A stretch of DNA of 13,693 bases from Bacillota bacterium (GCA_017534025.1 JAFWDF010000105.1:1-13693), one strand, 5' to 3'; shown: positions 5,807 to 13,693, numbered from the stretch's first letter. The notes: generated from the sequence alone by a model not told the origin. Program-made: numbers and translations.

Positions 5807-7033
5807 TTATTTAATTGTAACTTTGTGATACTTTTTCTTGCCCTTCCGGATCAGCAGCTCTCCATCCTTGAACATATCCGAAGTCACCTGCATCTTCTTG
5901 TCGGTGATCTTTTCATCATTCACAGTCAGGCCGCCCTGTTCAATAGTACGGAACCCTTCGCTGTTGGAGGAAACCAGGCCGATTTCGTTCAGGAGCGATA
6001 CCAGGCCCTTGCCTTCACCTTCAAATTCAGACGCGTCAAATTCCGTCGTCGGTACATCTGCGGAAGCCGCACCGCCGGCAAACAGGGAGAGCGCCGCTTT
6101 CTGCGCCTTATCCGCTTCTTCCTTGCCGTGTACCAGCTCTGTCAGATCGTGGGCCAGCATTTCCTTGCCCTTGTTCATGTCACTGCCTTCCCACTTTTCG
6201 ATTTCCGCGATTTCGTCCAGGCTTCTGAAGGTCAGCATTCTCATGAAGCGCGGTACATCCACATCCGCAACATTTCTCCAGTACTGGTAGAATTCATACG
6301 GAGTGGTCTTGTCCGGATCGAGCCATACTGCGCCGTTGGCGGTCTTGCCCATCTTCTTGCCTTCCGAATTCAGAAGGAGAGTGATGGTCATTGCGTAGGC
6401 ATCCTCACCCAGCTTACGGCGGATCAGCTCGGTACCGGCCAGCATGTTGCTCCACTGGTCGTTGCCGCCGAACTGCATATTGCAGCCGTAATCCTGATAC
6501 AGTTTATAGAAGTCGAACGCCTGCATGATCATGTAGTTGAATTCCAGGAAGCTCAGGCCCTTTTCCATTCTGGACTTGTAGCATTCCGCAGCCAGCATGT
6601 GATTGACGGAGAAGTGCGGTCCGATTTCTCTGAGGAATTCAATATAGTTCTGATCTCTCAGCCAGTCCGCATTATTCACCATGATCGCTTTGCCGTCACC
6701 GAATTCGATAAAGCGGCTCATCTGCTTTTTGAAGCATTCGCAGTTGTGGTCGATGGTTTCTACAGTCATCATCTGACGCATATCGGTACGGCCGGAAGGG
6801 TCGCCGATCATGCCGGTGCCGCCGCCTACCAGTGCTACCGGCTGGTTGCCCACGCTCTGCAGTCTCTTCATCAGGCACAGAGCCATGAAGTGACCGACGT
6901 GAAGGCTGTCCGCCGTCGGGTCAAAGCCGATATAAAAAGTAGCTTTACCGTTATCCACCAGTTCTTTGATTTCCTGTTCATCCGTTACCTGCGCAATCAG
7001 TCCGCGGGCGACGAGTTCTTCATACATTGTCAT
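5807..7033 (-). CDS. tyrS: Tyrosyl-tRNA synthetase
   Basis: The 408-residue class I synthetase charges tRNA-Tyr. Seen: the HIGH-type motif HVGH (45-48) after FYIGFDPTADSL, tyrosine-pocket sequences including GGNDQW (189-194), the KMSKS-type loop KMGKT (227-231), and a C-terminal S4 RNA-binding domain at about 345-408 (GGLTVNDEKITD). Length is normal for bacterial TyrRS. The ATG at 7033 has AGGAG nine bases upstream; a second Met at codon 3 is less well placed. Only 75 bases separate it from rpiB, which leaves no room for the T-box leader often found before tyrS in Firmicutes, so it is probably expressed with the genes upstream. Confidence 0.97.
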   Translation of the reverse strand: MTMYEELVARGLIAQVTDEQEIKELVDNGKATFYIGFDPTADSLHVGHFMALCLMKRLQSVGNQPVALVGGGTGMIGDPSGRTDMRQMMTVETIDHNCECFKKQMSRFIEFGDGKAIMVNNADWLRDQNYIEFLREIGPHFSVNHMLAAECYKSRMEKGLSFLEFNYMIMQAFDFYKLYQDYGCNMQFGGNDQWSNMLAGTELIRRKLGEDAYAMTITLLLNSEGKKMGKTANGAVWLDPDKTTPYEFYQYWRNVADVDVPRFMRMLTFRSLDEIAEIEKWEGSDMNKGKEMLAHDLTELVHGKEEADKAQKAALSLFAGGAASADVPTTEFDASEFEGEGKGLVSLLNEIGLVSSNSEGFRTIEQGGLTVNDEKITDKKMQVTSDMFKDGELLIRKGKKKYHKVTIK

Positions 7034-7108
7034 TGTCTGCTTCTCCTGTTCTTCGGGTTGAATAGCATTAACATTCTAATAATTCTTGTAACAACAAACG
7101 GCTTCCGG

Positions 7109-7534
7109 TCAGTCTTCCATCATGTCGATCCGTCTCTGATGACGGCCTTCTTCAAACTGTGCATTCAGCCACACATCGACCATGCGCAGGACATCTTCTG
7201 TTTCCGAGACACGGGCTCCGAAAGCGACCATGTTGGCATTGTTGTGCCGCTTGGCCATCTCTGCGGTAAATTCACTGGTGCAGAGCGCGCAGCGAATACC
7301 TTTCACCTTGTTCGCAACGATGGAAACACCGATTCCGGTACCGCAGCAGACAATCCCCTTCTCGCACTGTCCGGTCGCAACCGCATGTGCCGCCTTCTTT
7401 GCAAAGATCGGATAATCGCATGAATTTTTGGAATTTGTACCCATGTCGATAATGTCGTAATTGTTGTCCAAAAGATGTTTTTTGATGGCTTCCTTCAGCT
7501 CAAAACCTGCATGGTCACTGGCAAGCGCAATCAT
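7109..7534 (-). CDS. rpiB: Ribose-5-phosphate isomerase B
   Basis: The 141-residue enzyme interconverts ribose 5-phosphate and ribulose 5-phosphate. It opens with MIALASDHAGFELKEAIK and has DYP (40-42), GIVCCGTGIG with the catalytic Cys64, SIVANK, and the HNNAN segment starting at His97 that completes the active site, all family hallmarks. The start at 7534 is chosen over the upstream in-frame ATG at 7549 because the GGAGG Shine-Dalgarno lies within the first codons of the longer version, at ideal distance from this ATG. The neighbours ywlC and tyrS are close on both sides, so it is probably in one operon with them. An RpiB-like sugar isomerase of other specificity is possible but less likely in this context. 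Confidence 0.94.
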   Translation of the reverse strand: MIALASDHAGFELKEAIKKHLLDNNYDIIDMGTNSKNSCDYPIFAKKAAHAVATGQCEKGIVCCGTGIGVSIVANKVKGIRCALCTSEFTAEMAKRHNNANMVAFGARVSETEDVLRMVDVWLNAQFEEGRHQRRIDMMED

Positions 7535-7542
7535 GATAATAT

Positions 7543-7547
7543 CCTCC
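7543..7547 (-). promoter_or_regulatory. Ribosome binding site fixing the rpiB start
   Basis: GGAGG on the minus strand, eight bases before ATG 7532-7534. It overlaps the first codons of the longer in-frame alternative starting at 7549. Confidence 0.8.
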
Positions 7548-7597
7548 ATAAATCGTAATTATTTATATAACAGAAATTATTTTTCGGATACGCGGTG

Positions 7598-8641
7598 TTA
7601 CGCGCGGTCCAGATTCACTACTTCACCGCCGGAGGCTTTTCTCATGCGGTCCATAACTGCCCCGCCGAGGCCGACTTCCGGCAGGCCGGCGCACATGATG
7701 ATATCCTTGCCTTCTTCATCCAGCCGTCTGAGCTCCAGATAGAATTTGTTGGCGGCTTCCTTTGCATCACCCATGAAATCGATGATGCCAACGGACTTGC
7801 CTTCCTTTTCCATCCTTTTCGCGGCCGAACGGATGGCACCCGTGTAGGCTTCCGGCGCACCGGTGTAGAGGATGAAGGATGCCTTCGGCTGATAATGCTT
7901 GTACTTGAGGCCCGGAGCGAGTTCTTCGAGATCCGGTTCTTCCTCTCCCTTCAGCATCTTTTCCAGTTCCCCTTCCGCGAGCTCGTAAATAGCTCTCGGA
8001 CACGCTTCCTGCAGCTGGTCTCTGGTGAGCGGGCCCTTTCTGAGAATGAGCGGATGCTCGTCGGAGATATCGAGAATCGTGGATTCAATGCCCAGTTTGC
8101 AGTCCGGTCCCACCAGAATCATATCTACTTTGCCGTTCAGCTCGTCGATGACATGCTGTCCGGTTGTCGGACTCGGATGCCCGGAAATATTTGCACTCGG
8201 TGCCACGACCGGATTGCCCACTTCCGCGATCAGCGCGCGAGCGATATCGTTGTCCGGCATACGGACGCCGATGTTTTCTCTGCCTCCGGTAATCTCACTG
8301 AGTACGCGGAACGACAGTCTCTTCATAACGAGCGTCAGCGGACCCGGCCAGAACATTTCAATGAAATTTGCCGCCGCCTGCGCATTCGGTGCAGTGAAGT
8401 CCGCGACCATATGCATATCCAGGTCCCTGGCTACCAGCACACTCATCGGATTGTCCTTCGGGCGGTTCTTTACTTCAAAAAGCTTCTGGATCGCGTCAAA
8501 CTGGGTAATAGCTGCACCCAGTGCATAGACCGTGTCCGTCGGGAAAGCCACCAGGCCTCCGTTGTTCATCACCTCGGCCGCTTCCGCGATCTTATCATAA
8601 TCTTCATCAGGATCGGTAATGTGATAAATAATTGTGTCCAT
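7598..8641 (-). CDS. ywlC: L-threonylcarbamoyladenylate synthase (Sua5/YwlC type)
   Basis: The 347-residue enzyme makes threonylcarbamoyl-AMP from threonine, bicarbonate and ATP, the first step of t6A37 tRNA modification. The N-terminal YrdC domain (about 10-215) shows FPTDTVYALG (33-42), KNRP (58-61) with KDNPMSVLV, FWPGPLTLV, PSANISG (148-154) and GIESTI (184-189). After a linker, PGLKYKHYQP marks the C-terminal Sua5 domain (about 230-345), so this is the two-domain Sua5 form and not the short TsaC. GGAGGG sits five bases before the ATG. It lies 51 bases after prfA, the common Firmicutes order. Confidence 0.95.
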   Translation of the reverse strand: MDTIIYHITDPDEDYDKIAEAAEVMNNGGLVAFPTDTVYALGAAITQFDAIQKLFEVKNRPKDNPMSVLVARDLDMHMVADFTAPNAQAAANFIEMFWPGPLTLVMKRLSFRVLSEITGGRENIGVRMPDNDIARALIAEVGNPVVAPSANISGHPSPTTGQHVIDELNGKVDMILVGPDCKLGIESTILDISDEHPLILRKGPLTRDQLQEACPRAIYELAEGELEKMLKGEEEPDLEELAPGLKYKHYQPKASFILYTGAPEAYTGAIRSAAKRMEKEGKSVGIIDFMGDAKEAANKFYLELRRLDEEGKDIIMCAGLPEVGLGGAVMDRMRKASGGEVVNLDRA

Positions 8642-8692
8642 CGATTCCCTCCATTAGTTAATTCTATCCAATGCATGCGCGTCCGCACTCCG

Positions 8693-9763
8693 TCAGCCGA
8701 AATTTTTCATTTTCTCGGCCTGATCGGACGTGATCAGCGCATCGATTACTTCGTCCAGCTCGCCATCCAGGAAATAGTCGAGTTTGTAAATAGTCAGGCC
8801 GATCCGGTGATCGGAAATCCGGCCCTGCGGGAAATTGTAGGTGCGGATCCGCTCACTGCGGTCACCGCTGCCCACCTGGCTCTTCCGTTCTTCCGCCAGC
8901 TCGTCATGCTGCTGCTGCATCTTCATATCATAGAGCTTTGCCCGCAGCACCTTAAAGGCCTTGTCCTTATTCTTCAGCTGGGATTTTTCGTCCTGGCAGG
9001 TCACCACCAGCCCGGTCGGAATATGTGTCAGCCGCACTGCGGAGTCCGTGGTGTTGACGCACTGTCCGCCGTTGCCGGATGCCCGGTACACGTCTACACG
9101 GACGTCGTTCGGATTCAGATCCACTTCCACGTCTTCTACTTCCGGCAGCACTGCCACCGTTGCAGCAGACGTATGAATCCGGCCGCTGGATTCGGTCTCC
9201 GGCACACGCTGTACACGATGTACGCCGCTTTCGTACTTCAGTCTGGAATAGGCGCCCTTGCCCTTGATCAGAATAACGGCTTCCTTGATGCCGCCGATCC
9301 CTGTTTCGTTGGTATCGATGATCTCCGTCTTCCAGCCGCGGCGTTCCGCGTAGCGCATATACATACGCATCAGATCCGATCCGAACAGCGCCGCTTCGTC
9401 GCCGCCCGTACCCGCGCGGATTTCCAGATATACGTTTTTCTGGTCATTCGGATCCTTCGGGATCAGCAGAACTTTCAGTTCCTCATTCAAAACTTCTTCT
9501 TTTTCTTCCAGCTCGGACAATTCCATCTTGGCAAGCTGGCGCATTTCTTCGTCCGAATCCCCGTCCTCCAGGATCTCCCGCGCCTCCGCGATGCCGTCAA
9601 CCACCTGACGGTATTCGGTATACTTCTGCACGATCGGTTCGATCTCGCCGATTTCCCTGGCGTAGTTCTGCCAGACTGCCTGGTCGGCAATCACAGCAGG
9701 ATCGGACACTTTCATACTCAGTTCTTCATATTTATTCTGAATAAAATCGAGTTTGTCGTACAT
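8693..9763 (-). CDS. prfA: Peptide chain release factor 1
   Basis: The 356-residue factor reads UAA and UAG stop codons and triggers peptide release. The GGQ catalytic motif is at 232-234 in SGNGGQCVNTTDSAVR. The stop-codon recognition tripeptide has the RF1 PxT form (PET, 188-190), followed by SSGRIHTSAATVAVLPE. An N-terminal helical domain (about 1-105) and RAGTGGDEAALF are as in RF1. Length is normal. The ATG has GGAG seven bases upstream; the overlapping ATG four bases earlier is out of frame. Its modifying enzyme PrmC is encoded just upstream, beyond rpmE. Confidence 0.97.
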   Translation of the reverse strand: MYDKLDFIQNKYEELSMKVSDPAVIADQAVWQNYAREIGEIEPIVQKYTEYRQVVDGIAEAREILEDGDSDEEMRQLAKMELSELEEKEEVLNEELKVLLIPKDPNDQKNVYLEIRAGTGGDEAALFGSDLMRMYMRYAERRGWKTEIIDTNETGIGGIKEAVILIKGKGAYSRLKYESGVHRVQRVPETESSGRIHTSAATVAVLPEVEDVEVDLNPNDVRVDVYRASGNGGQCVNTTDSAVRLTHIPTGLVVTCQDEKSQLKNKDKAFKVLRAKLYDMKMQQQHDELAEERKSQVGSGDRSERIRTYNFPQGRISDHRIGLTIYKLDYFLDGELDEVIDALITSDQAEKMKNFG

Positions 9764-9874
9764 TCATTCACTCCTGCAATAATATTTATGCTAACGATAT
9801 ATATGTTAATGATCCTGCCGCGCTTTTCCCTGCAGAACCGCGCCGCATGCCTTCATTAAAATACACGTCTAATA

Positions 9875-9883
9875 ATTATATCA
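9875..9883 (-). promoter_or_regulatory. Extended -10 promoter for prfA and following genes
   Basis: TGATATAAT on the minus strand is a perfect extended -10 element (TG-N-TATAAT). No good -35 lies 17 bases upstream, as is common for this promoter type. It falls just after the rpmE terminator and would give a leader of about 105 bases before prfA. Confidence 0.6.
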
Positions 9884-9907
9884 CAATAACCGGCTTACGT
9901 GTAGAAA

Positions 9908-9948
9908 TAAAAAAGGCTGCTGCCGGTGGGAACCACTTCGCAGCAACC
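9908..9948 (-). terminator. Terminator of rpmE
   Basis: On the minus strand GGTTGCTGC (9940-9948) pairs with GCAGCAGCC (9915-9923) with one G-U pair, and a further inner hairpin GTGG/CCAC (9926-9929 with 9933-9936) fills the loop. TTTTTTATTT follows. It starts only eight bases after the rpmE stop codon. Confidence 0.88.
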
Positions 9949-9956
9949 AGTCTTTA

Positions 9957-10157
9957 TTATTCCATGTTGAACTTTTTCTTGAACTTTTCTACACGGCCGC
10001 CTCTGTTGATGAACTTCTGCTGTCCGGTATAGAACGGATGGCAGGAAGAACAGATTTCCAGACGGAGCTCCGGCTGTGTGGACATGGTTTCAAATGAATT
10101 GCCGCAAGCGCATGTAACCTTGCATGGCACGAACTTAGGATGAATTCCTTCTCTCAT
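9957..10157 (-). CDS. rpmE: 50S ribosomal protein L31, zinc-binding type
   Basis: The 66-residue protein begins MREGIHPKF, as L31 does, and carries the zinc ligands Cys16, Cys18, Cys36 and Cys39 (CAC and CSSC), then HPFYTGQQKFINRGGRVEKF. This is the C+ (zinc-containing) form. A GTG nine bases further upstream is in frame but belongs to the Shine-Dalgarno GAGGTG, so the ATG at 10157 is the start. It has its own promoter and terminator, so it appears to be a single-gene unit between prmC and prfA. An extra Cys12 is present. Confidence 0.97.
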   Translation of the reverse strand: MREGIHPKFVPCKVTCACGNSFETMSTQPELRLEICSSCHPFYTGQQKFINRGGRVEKFKKKFNME

Positions 10158-10163
10158 ATCTTG

Positions 10164-10169
10164 CACCTC
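10164..10169 (-). promoter_or_regulatory. Ribosome binding site fixing the rpmE start
   Basis: GAGGTG on the minus strand lies six bases before ATG 10155-10157. It shows that the GTG it contains is not the start codon. Confidence 0.8.
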
Positions 10170-10228
10170 TTTTCGCGTGAAGCATTATGGGACTCACGTT
10201 TTTACAGTAATTTCAAAACAGCGCTATG

Positions 10229-10257
10229 ATAATATCACAACAACAATATTCTTGCAA
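10229..10257 (-). promoter_or_regulatory. Promoter of rpmE
   Basis: On the minus strand TTGCAA (10252-10257) and TATTAT (10229-10234) are separated by exactly 17 bases. Transcription would start near 10222, giving a leader of about 65 bases that contains a short hairpin, CGTGA/TCACG (10194-10198 with 10176-10180). Confidence 0.7.
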
Positions 10258-10330
10258 GTCTTTTTTGCAAACCGGGATAAACAGCCGCGGCAAACCGCAG
10301 AGCCATTCTGCGGGAAGCGGCCGGCCGGTC

Positions 10331-11209
10331 TCAGTCTGTTCTCCGGCAGGCGATCATCCGGTCCCTGCCTGCCAGATCCTGCCGGCAGGAAATATGATCA
10401 TACCGGCCGGCCGCCGACAGCAGTCCGGCAACCTCCTCCGCCTGATCATAACCGATCTCCATCAGCAGGATGCCGCCCGGACGCAGATACTGCCATGCCT
10501 GCTCCGCCAGGATCCGGTAGAAATGCAGGCCGTCCGCCCCGCCGTCCAGAGCGCTGCGCGGTTCGTGATCGCGCACCGGGATATCCAGCGTTTCAATCAC
10601 AGCAGTCGGTATATAAGGCGGATTGCACAGAATCATATCAAACCGGCGGCCGGAAAGGCCCTCTGTTCCGGGTCCGGCAGAGCCAAACATATCGGTCCGC
10701 ATAAACACAATCCGGTCTTCTACATGATTGAGAACGGCATTTTCCTGCGCCGTCTGCAGCGCCTCCCCGCTGAAGTCGCAGGCGGTCAGCGCCGCATCCG
10801 GAAGAGCTGCCGCCGTTGCTACCGCAATGGCGCCGGAGCCGCAGCACATATCCAGGATTGCGGGATGTGCCGGCAGCGACGCCGCCAGTTCCAGCGCATA
10901 TTCCACCAGCTGCTCCGTTTCAGGGCGGGGAATCAGAACGGCCGGTTTCACGTGAAACGGCAGCCCCATAAATTCCTGCAGCCCGGTAATATACTGCACG
11001 GGCTCGCCCTGCGCGCGGCGCCGGATCCATTCCCGGTACCGCGTCTCCTCTTCCGGCGCCGCCGGATCATTACCATGAAGAAAAAGAAAGGCGCGGGATT
11101 CCCCCAGCAGATCCATGAACAGACGCTCCGCGTCCGCCCGTGCTTCTGTTACCCCCGCAGCTTCCAGCGCTGCGATGCCTTCCTTCAATAATTCCCTATT
11201 CGTTTTCAT
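10331..11209 (-). CDS. prmC: Release factor glutamine methyltransferase
   Basis: The 292-residue enzyme methylates the glutamine of the GGQ motif in release factors, using S-adenosylmethionine. Seen: an N-terminal helical domain (about 1-85), LIPRPETE (92-99), the SAM-binding DMCCGSGAIAVA (120-131), and the catalytic NPPY (196-199) that holds the substrate glutamine. Length is normal. The start at 11209, reading MKTNRELLKEG, is chosen by family alignment; it overlaps the yqhQ end by 14 bases and has only a weak Shine-Dalgarno, so translational coupling is likely. An in-frame longer version from 11275 would add an Arg-rich stretch unlike the family. Its substrate gene prfA follows after rpmE. 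Confidence 0.94.
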   Translation of the reverse strand: MKTNRELLKEGIAALEAAGVTEARADAERLFMDLLGESRAFLFLHGNDPAAPEEETRYREWIRRRAQGEPVQYITGLQEFMGLPFHVKPAVLIPRPETEQLVEYALELAASLPAHPAILDMCCGSGAIAVATAAALPDAALTACDFSGEALQTAQENAVLNHVEDRIVFMRTDMFGSAGPGTEGLSGRRFDMILCNPPYIPTAVIETLDIPVRDHEPRSALDGGADGLHFYRILAEQAWQYLRPGGILLMEIGYDQAEEVAGLLSAAGRYDHISCRQDLAGRDRMIACRRTD

Positions 11210-12236
11210 GATCGCTTTCGTCCGCATCCTCATTCCGCGCATTCCGGTCCACCGGATTGCCCTGCGAATCCACATCGTAGATCCGTTCCTCCGCAGGACG
11301 GTCCTGCAGGCAGGCTTTCACCGCGACGATGGCCACTTCCAGCTGGGATTCATCCGGCACCTTGGTGGTAATTTTCTGCATCAGCAGTCCCGGCACGCTG
11401 AGTATTTTTACAATGCCGGACGTACTGCTTCCTGCCCAGCGCAGAACTTCATAGGAAAGACCGGCCACCACCGGGATCAGCAGGAGCCGCGACAGGATGC
11501 GCACGGCCAGATTCGGCCATCCCAGCAGAGAAAAGAGCAGCAGGCTGATGATCAGAACGAACATCAGAAAGCTGGTTCCGCAGCGGGGATGCAGCGTTTC
11601 AAACTGCGCGCAGTTTTCCGGCGTCAGTTCCAGGCCGTTTTCATAGCAGTGAATCGTCTGGTGCTCCGCCCCGTGGTATTGGAAAACACGGTAAATATCT
11701 TCCATCCGTGAAATCGCCGCCACATAAATCAGAAACATGATGATCCGCAGCACGCCCTCGATGAGATTCAGGACGATGGTACTGCTGATCACTTTGCCCA
11801 GCACGCCCACCAGCCAGGTAGGCAGGAGAACGAACACACCGATAGAAAGAACCAGCGCCAGAACCACCGAAAGATACAGTGCGAAATTGAACACTCCTTT
11901 TTCGCCGAAGTGCGCTTCCAGCCAGTTTTCAAATTTGGACGGCTCGTACTCTTCCTCCGCGCCGATATCCTCTTCCAGCACTTCCGCAGAATACATCAGC
12001 GTGCGCGTGCCGGTAACCAGTGAGTCCACAAATGTCATCACACCCCGGATAATGGGCCATTTCACCCACTTCCCCCGCTTTTTGAGCGGCGTTTCCCGTA
12101 CATTGATGGTCCGGTCTGCCCGGCGCACCGCCACCGCCATGCGGTCGGCGCCTTTCATCATGATGCCTTCCATCACTGCCTGTCCGCCCATCTTCGTCGG
12201 GTTGCAGTCTTTAATAAATATCTTGTCAAAATCCAT
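11196..12236 (-). CDS. yqhQ: DUF1385 membrane protein (YqhQ family)
   Basis: The 346-residue protein shows the family signatures GGQAVMEGIMMKG (17-29), YHGAEHQTIHCYE (187-199) and HPRCGTSF (216-223). Hydrophobic segments lie at about 116-145, 155-175, 222-242 and 245-265, so it is a polytopic membrane protein; an acidic stretch (about 88-99) precedes the first and the C-terminal 35 residues are strongly charged. The conserved His and Cys residues suggest metal binding, but no biochemical role is established to my knowledge. It starts seven bases after the rho stop codon, with a weak Shine-Dalgarno, and overlaps prmC, which suggests coupled translation. This rho-yqhQ-prmC linkage is frequent in Clostridia. 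Confidence 0.92.
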   Translation of the reverse strand: MDFDKIFIKDCNPTKMGGQAVMEGIMMKGADRMAVAVRRADRTINVRETPLKKRGKWVKWPIIRGVMTFVDSLVTGTRTLMYSAEVLEEDIGAEEEYEPSKFENWLEAHFGEKGVFNFALYLSVVLALVLSIGVFVLLPTWLVGVLGKVISSTIVLNLIEGVLRIIMFLIYVAAISRMEDIYRVFQYHGAEHQTIHCYENGLELTPENCAQFETLHPRCGTSFLMFVLIISLLLFSLLGWPNLAVRILSRLLLIPVVAGLSYEVLRWAGSSTSGIVKILSVPGLLMQKITTKVPDESQLEVAIVAVKACLQDRPAEERIYDVDSQGNPVDRNARNEDADESDHENE

Positions 12237-12242
12237 TATGCA

Positions 12243-13693
12243 TTAACCTAATACTCTTGTTCTATTGATAATATCCACAAAATCACGGTTCGTGCGGGTA
12301 TGCGCCATGTTATCCGTAATGGTTTCCGTCACTTCCTGCACGCTCTGGCTGGACAGGGCCCTGCGGATCTTCCACATCGCCTCCATTTCCGCCGGGCTGA
12401 GCAGGAGATCCTCCCGGCGCGTACCGGATTTGTGAATGTTTATGGCCGGGAATATTCTGCGTTCCGACAGCTTGCGGTCCAGATGCAGTTCCATATTTCC
12501 CGTCCCCTTGAATTCTTCAAAAATAACATCGTCCATGCGGCTGCCTGTTTCAATCAGCGCCGTGGCAAGAATGGTGATGCTGCCGCCCTCTTCCATTTTT
12601 CTGGCAGCGCCGAAAAATTTCTTCGGTTTGTGCAGCGCACCGGGGTCAATCCCGCCGGACAGCGTCTTGCCGGAGGACGGCACGACGATATTGTATGCCC
12701 GGGCAAGGCGGGTAATGCTGTCCAGAAGAATCACTACGTCCTTCTTATGTTCCACGAGACGCCTGGCGTGTTCCAGAACCATTTCCGCCACTTTGACATG
12801 ATGCTCCGGCTGTTCATCGAACGTCGAATAAATGACATCGCCCCGGATGGATCGCTTCATATCCGTCACTTCCTCCGGCCGTTCGTCGATGAGTAGCACG
12901 ATGAGATGGATATCCGGATACTGGCTTTCAATGCTGGCCGCGATTTTTTTCAGCAGCACAGTCTTGCCCGCCTTCGGCGGCGCCACGATGAGGCCTCTCT
13001 GTCCTTTGCCGATCGGCGCAAACAGATCGATCATCCGGGTGGACAGGTCCTTTCCGCTGCCCTCCAGCTTGATTCTTTCAAACGGAAATACCGGTGTCAG
13101 GTCTTCAAAATGCGGCCGCCGGATCGACACGCCCGGTTCATCGCCATTGACTGCCGTCACATACAGCAGCGCGCCAAAGCGTTCCCCTTCGTTCGGGCGG
13201 CGGGTAATGCCCCGCACTTTATCACCGGTTTTCAGATTAAAACGGCGGATCTGCGTCTGGGATACATAGATATCCTGATCGCTGGTCAGGAAATTCCGGA
13301 AACGCAGGAAGCCATACCCGCCTTCAGCAATTTCCAGTACGCCTTCCACTTCCGGCCGCTCTTCACTTGCGACCGGCTTTTCGGGGGCAGCCGCCTGCCG
13401 GGACGGTTTTTCCTGCCCCGGTTCTGCGCCGGATACCCGGTCGGTTCTTCCGCCGGTGCGGGAAACCGCTTTTACACGGACCCCGGACAGTTTTCTGTCC
13501 GCAGAACGTTCCTCTGCACTCCGTCCCGCCGGTTTTCTTTCCGCCGGACGGTCTTCCGTTCCGCGGCCGGCCGTTCTTTTTTCCACTGTGCGTACTTCTG
13601 CGCCCCGCGTGTCAGTCCCTTTCTCCGCCGCGCGCCCGGTTTCCTTTTGCGCCGCACGGTTCTGTTCCGCCTGCTGTTCCAGGCGTTCCGCGA
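12243..13693 (-). CDS. rho: Transcription termination factor Rho (start beyond right edge)
   Basis: The hexameric RNA-dependent ATPase ends transcription. The frame is open to the right edge (first two bases belong to a split codon), so 482 residues are visible and the start is missing; an internal GTG at 13586 has no Shine-Dalgarno. Visible residues 1-115 are Arg/Glu/Ala/Pro-rich with no aromatic residue, a disordered insertion. Then come the cold-shock-type RNA-binding domain (EGVLEIAEGGYGFLRF, about 115-185), Walker A in APPKAGKTVLLKK (237-249), Walker B LLIDE (266-270), the Q- and R-loop regions with SSGKTLSGGIDPGALHKPK, and SERRIFPAINIHKSGTRRE near the C-terminus. yqhQ follows closely. 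Confidence 0.97.
   Translation of the reverse strand, partial: AERLEQQAEQNRAAQKETGRAAEKGTDTRGAEVRTVEKRTAGRGTEDRPAERKPAGRSAEERSADRKLSGVRVKAVSRTGGRTDRVSGAEPGQEKPSRQAAAPEKPVASEERPEVEGVLEIAEGGYGFLRFRNFLTSDQDIYVSQTQIRRFNLKTGDKVRGITRRPNEGERFGALLYVTAVNGDEPGVSIRRPHFEDLTPVFPFERIKLEGSGKDLSTRMIDLFAPIGKGQRGLIVAPPKAGKTVLLKKIAASIESQYPDIHLIVLLIDERPEEVTDMKRSIRGDVIYSTFDEQPEHHVKVAEMVLEHARRLVEHKKDVVILLDSITRLARAYNIVVPSSGKTLSGGIDPGALHKPKKFFGAARKMEEGGSITILATALIETGSRMDDVIFEEFKGTGNMELHLDRKLSERRIFPAINIHKSGTRREDLLLSPAEMEAMWKIRRALSSQSVQEVTETITDNMAHTRTNRDFVDIINRTRVLG

Noticed and set aside
5825..7423. Long plus-strand open frame opposite tyrS and rpiB
   Set aside because: Same cause: it lies antisense to two well-conserved genes and has no recognisable domain.
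9050..9075. GNGGQC in RF1 in place of the GAGGQH of E. coli
   Set aside because: The GGQ itself is intact and this variant is, as far as I know, common in clostridial RF1; it is not an anomaly.
7595..9859. Very long open frame on the plus strand opposite ywlC and prfA
   Set aside because: The protein looks like a shadow of the two clear minus-strand genes. Those genes rarely use TTA, CTA and TCA codons, which keeps the opposite frame open. It matches no family I recognise.
10295..10313. Hairpin CCGCAGA/TCTGCGG after prmC as a terminator
   Set aside because: The 7-bp stem is good, but only three Ts follow before GCCGCGG, so intrinsic termination is doubtful. It may still be a weak or Rho-assisted end of the rho-yqhQ-prmC unit.
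11210..11275. Longer N-terminus for prmC (Arg-rich, from 11275)
   Set aside because: It lies entirely inside the yqhQ coding sequence and is unlike PrmC N-termini; the overlap start at 11209 fits the family.
13472..13657. Small Arg-rich open frame in the rho 5' part
   Set aside because: It is another frame of the GC-rich rho sequence; the rho frame is open to the window edge.

Overview
The window reads as a low-GC-Gram-positive (Firmicutes, probably class Clostridia) chromosome segment of moderate to high GC in the genes. This rests on the gene set and order (rho, yqhQ/DUF1385, prmC, prfA, ywlC-type threonylcarbamoyl-AMP synthase, rpiB), strong GGAGG-type ribosome binding sites, U-tract terminators, a zinc-type L31, and RF1 with a GNGGQ loop. 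Genus cannot be told from the sequence. Every supported gene lies on the minus strand, so transcription runs from the right edge to the left edge. The long open frames on the plus strand are shadows.

Right to left: (i) rho (3'-terminal part, start beyond the right edge), yqhQ and prmC are tightly packed or overlapping. (ii) rpmE (L31) is a one-gene unit with its own promoter and terminator, set between prmC and prfA. (iii) prfA, ywlC, rpiB and tyrS follow an extended -10 promoter and end at an unusual nested terminator. (iv) rplM-rpsI (L13-S9) has a structured leader and a terminator. (v) An isocitrate-dehydrogenase-like gene starts only about 35 nt after that terminator with no visible promoter. 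(vi) A three-gene ABC importer of the TrpXYZ-like type (lipoprotein binding protein, permease, ATPase) has a near-consensus promoter, a structured leader, an internal terminator after the first gene and a final terminator. (vii) The last 235 bases are AT-rich and end in the first 16 codons of a gene running off the left edge.

The genes serve translation (termination factor RF1 and its methylase PrmC, L31, L13, S9, TyrRS, the t6A tRNA modification enzyme), transcription termination (Rho), central carbon metabolism (RpiB, IDH-like enzyme) and probably amino-acid uptake. This is mainly an ordinary housekeeping region; no defence system, mobile element, CRISPR array or tRNA/rRNA gene was seen. 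The most interesting signal is non-coding: the leader of the ABC importer can fold into a three-way junction (8-bp closing stem, a 10-bp hairpin and a 6-bp hairpin) directly after a strong promoter. It matches no riboswitch class I recognise and lacks the T-box signature one might expect for an aromatic amino-acid importer.
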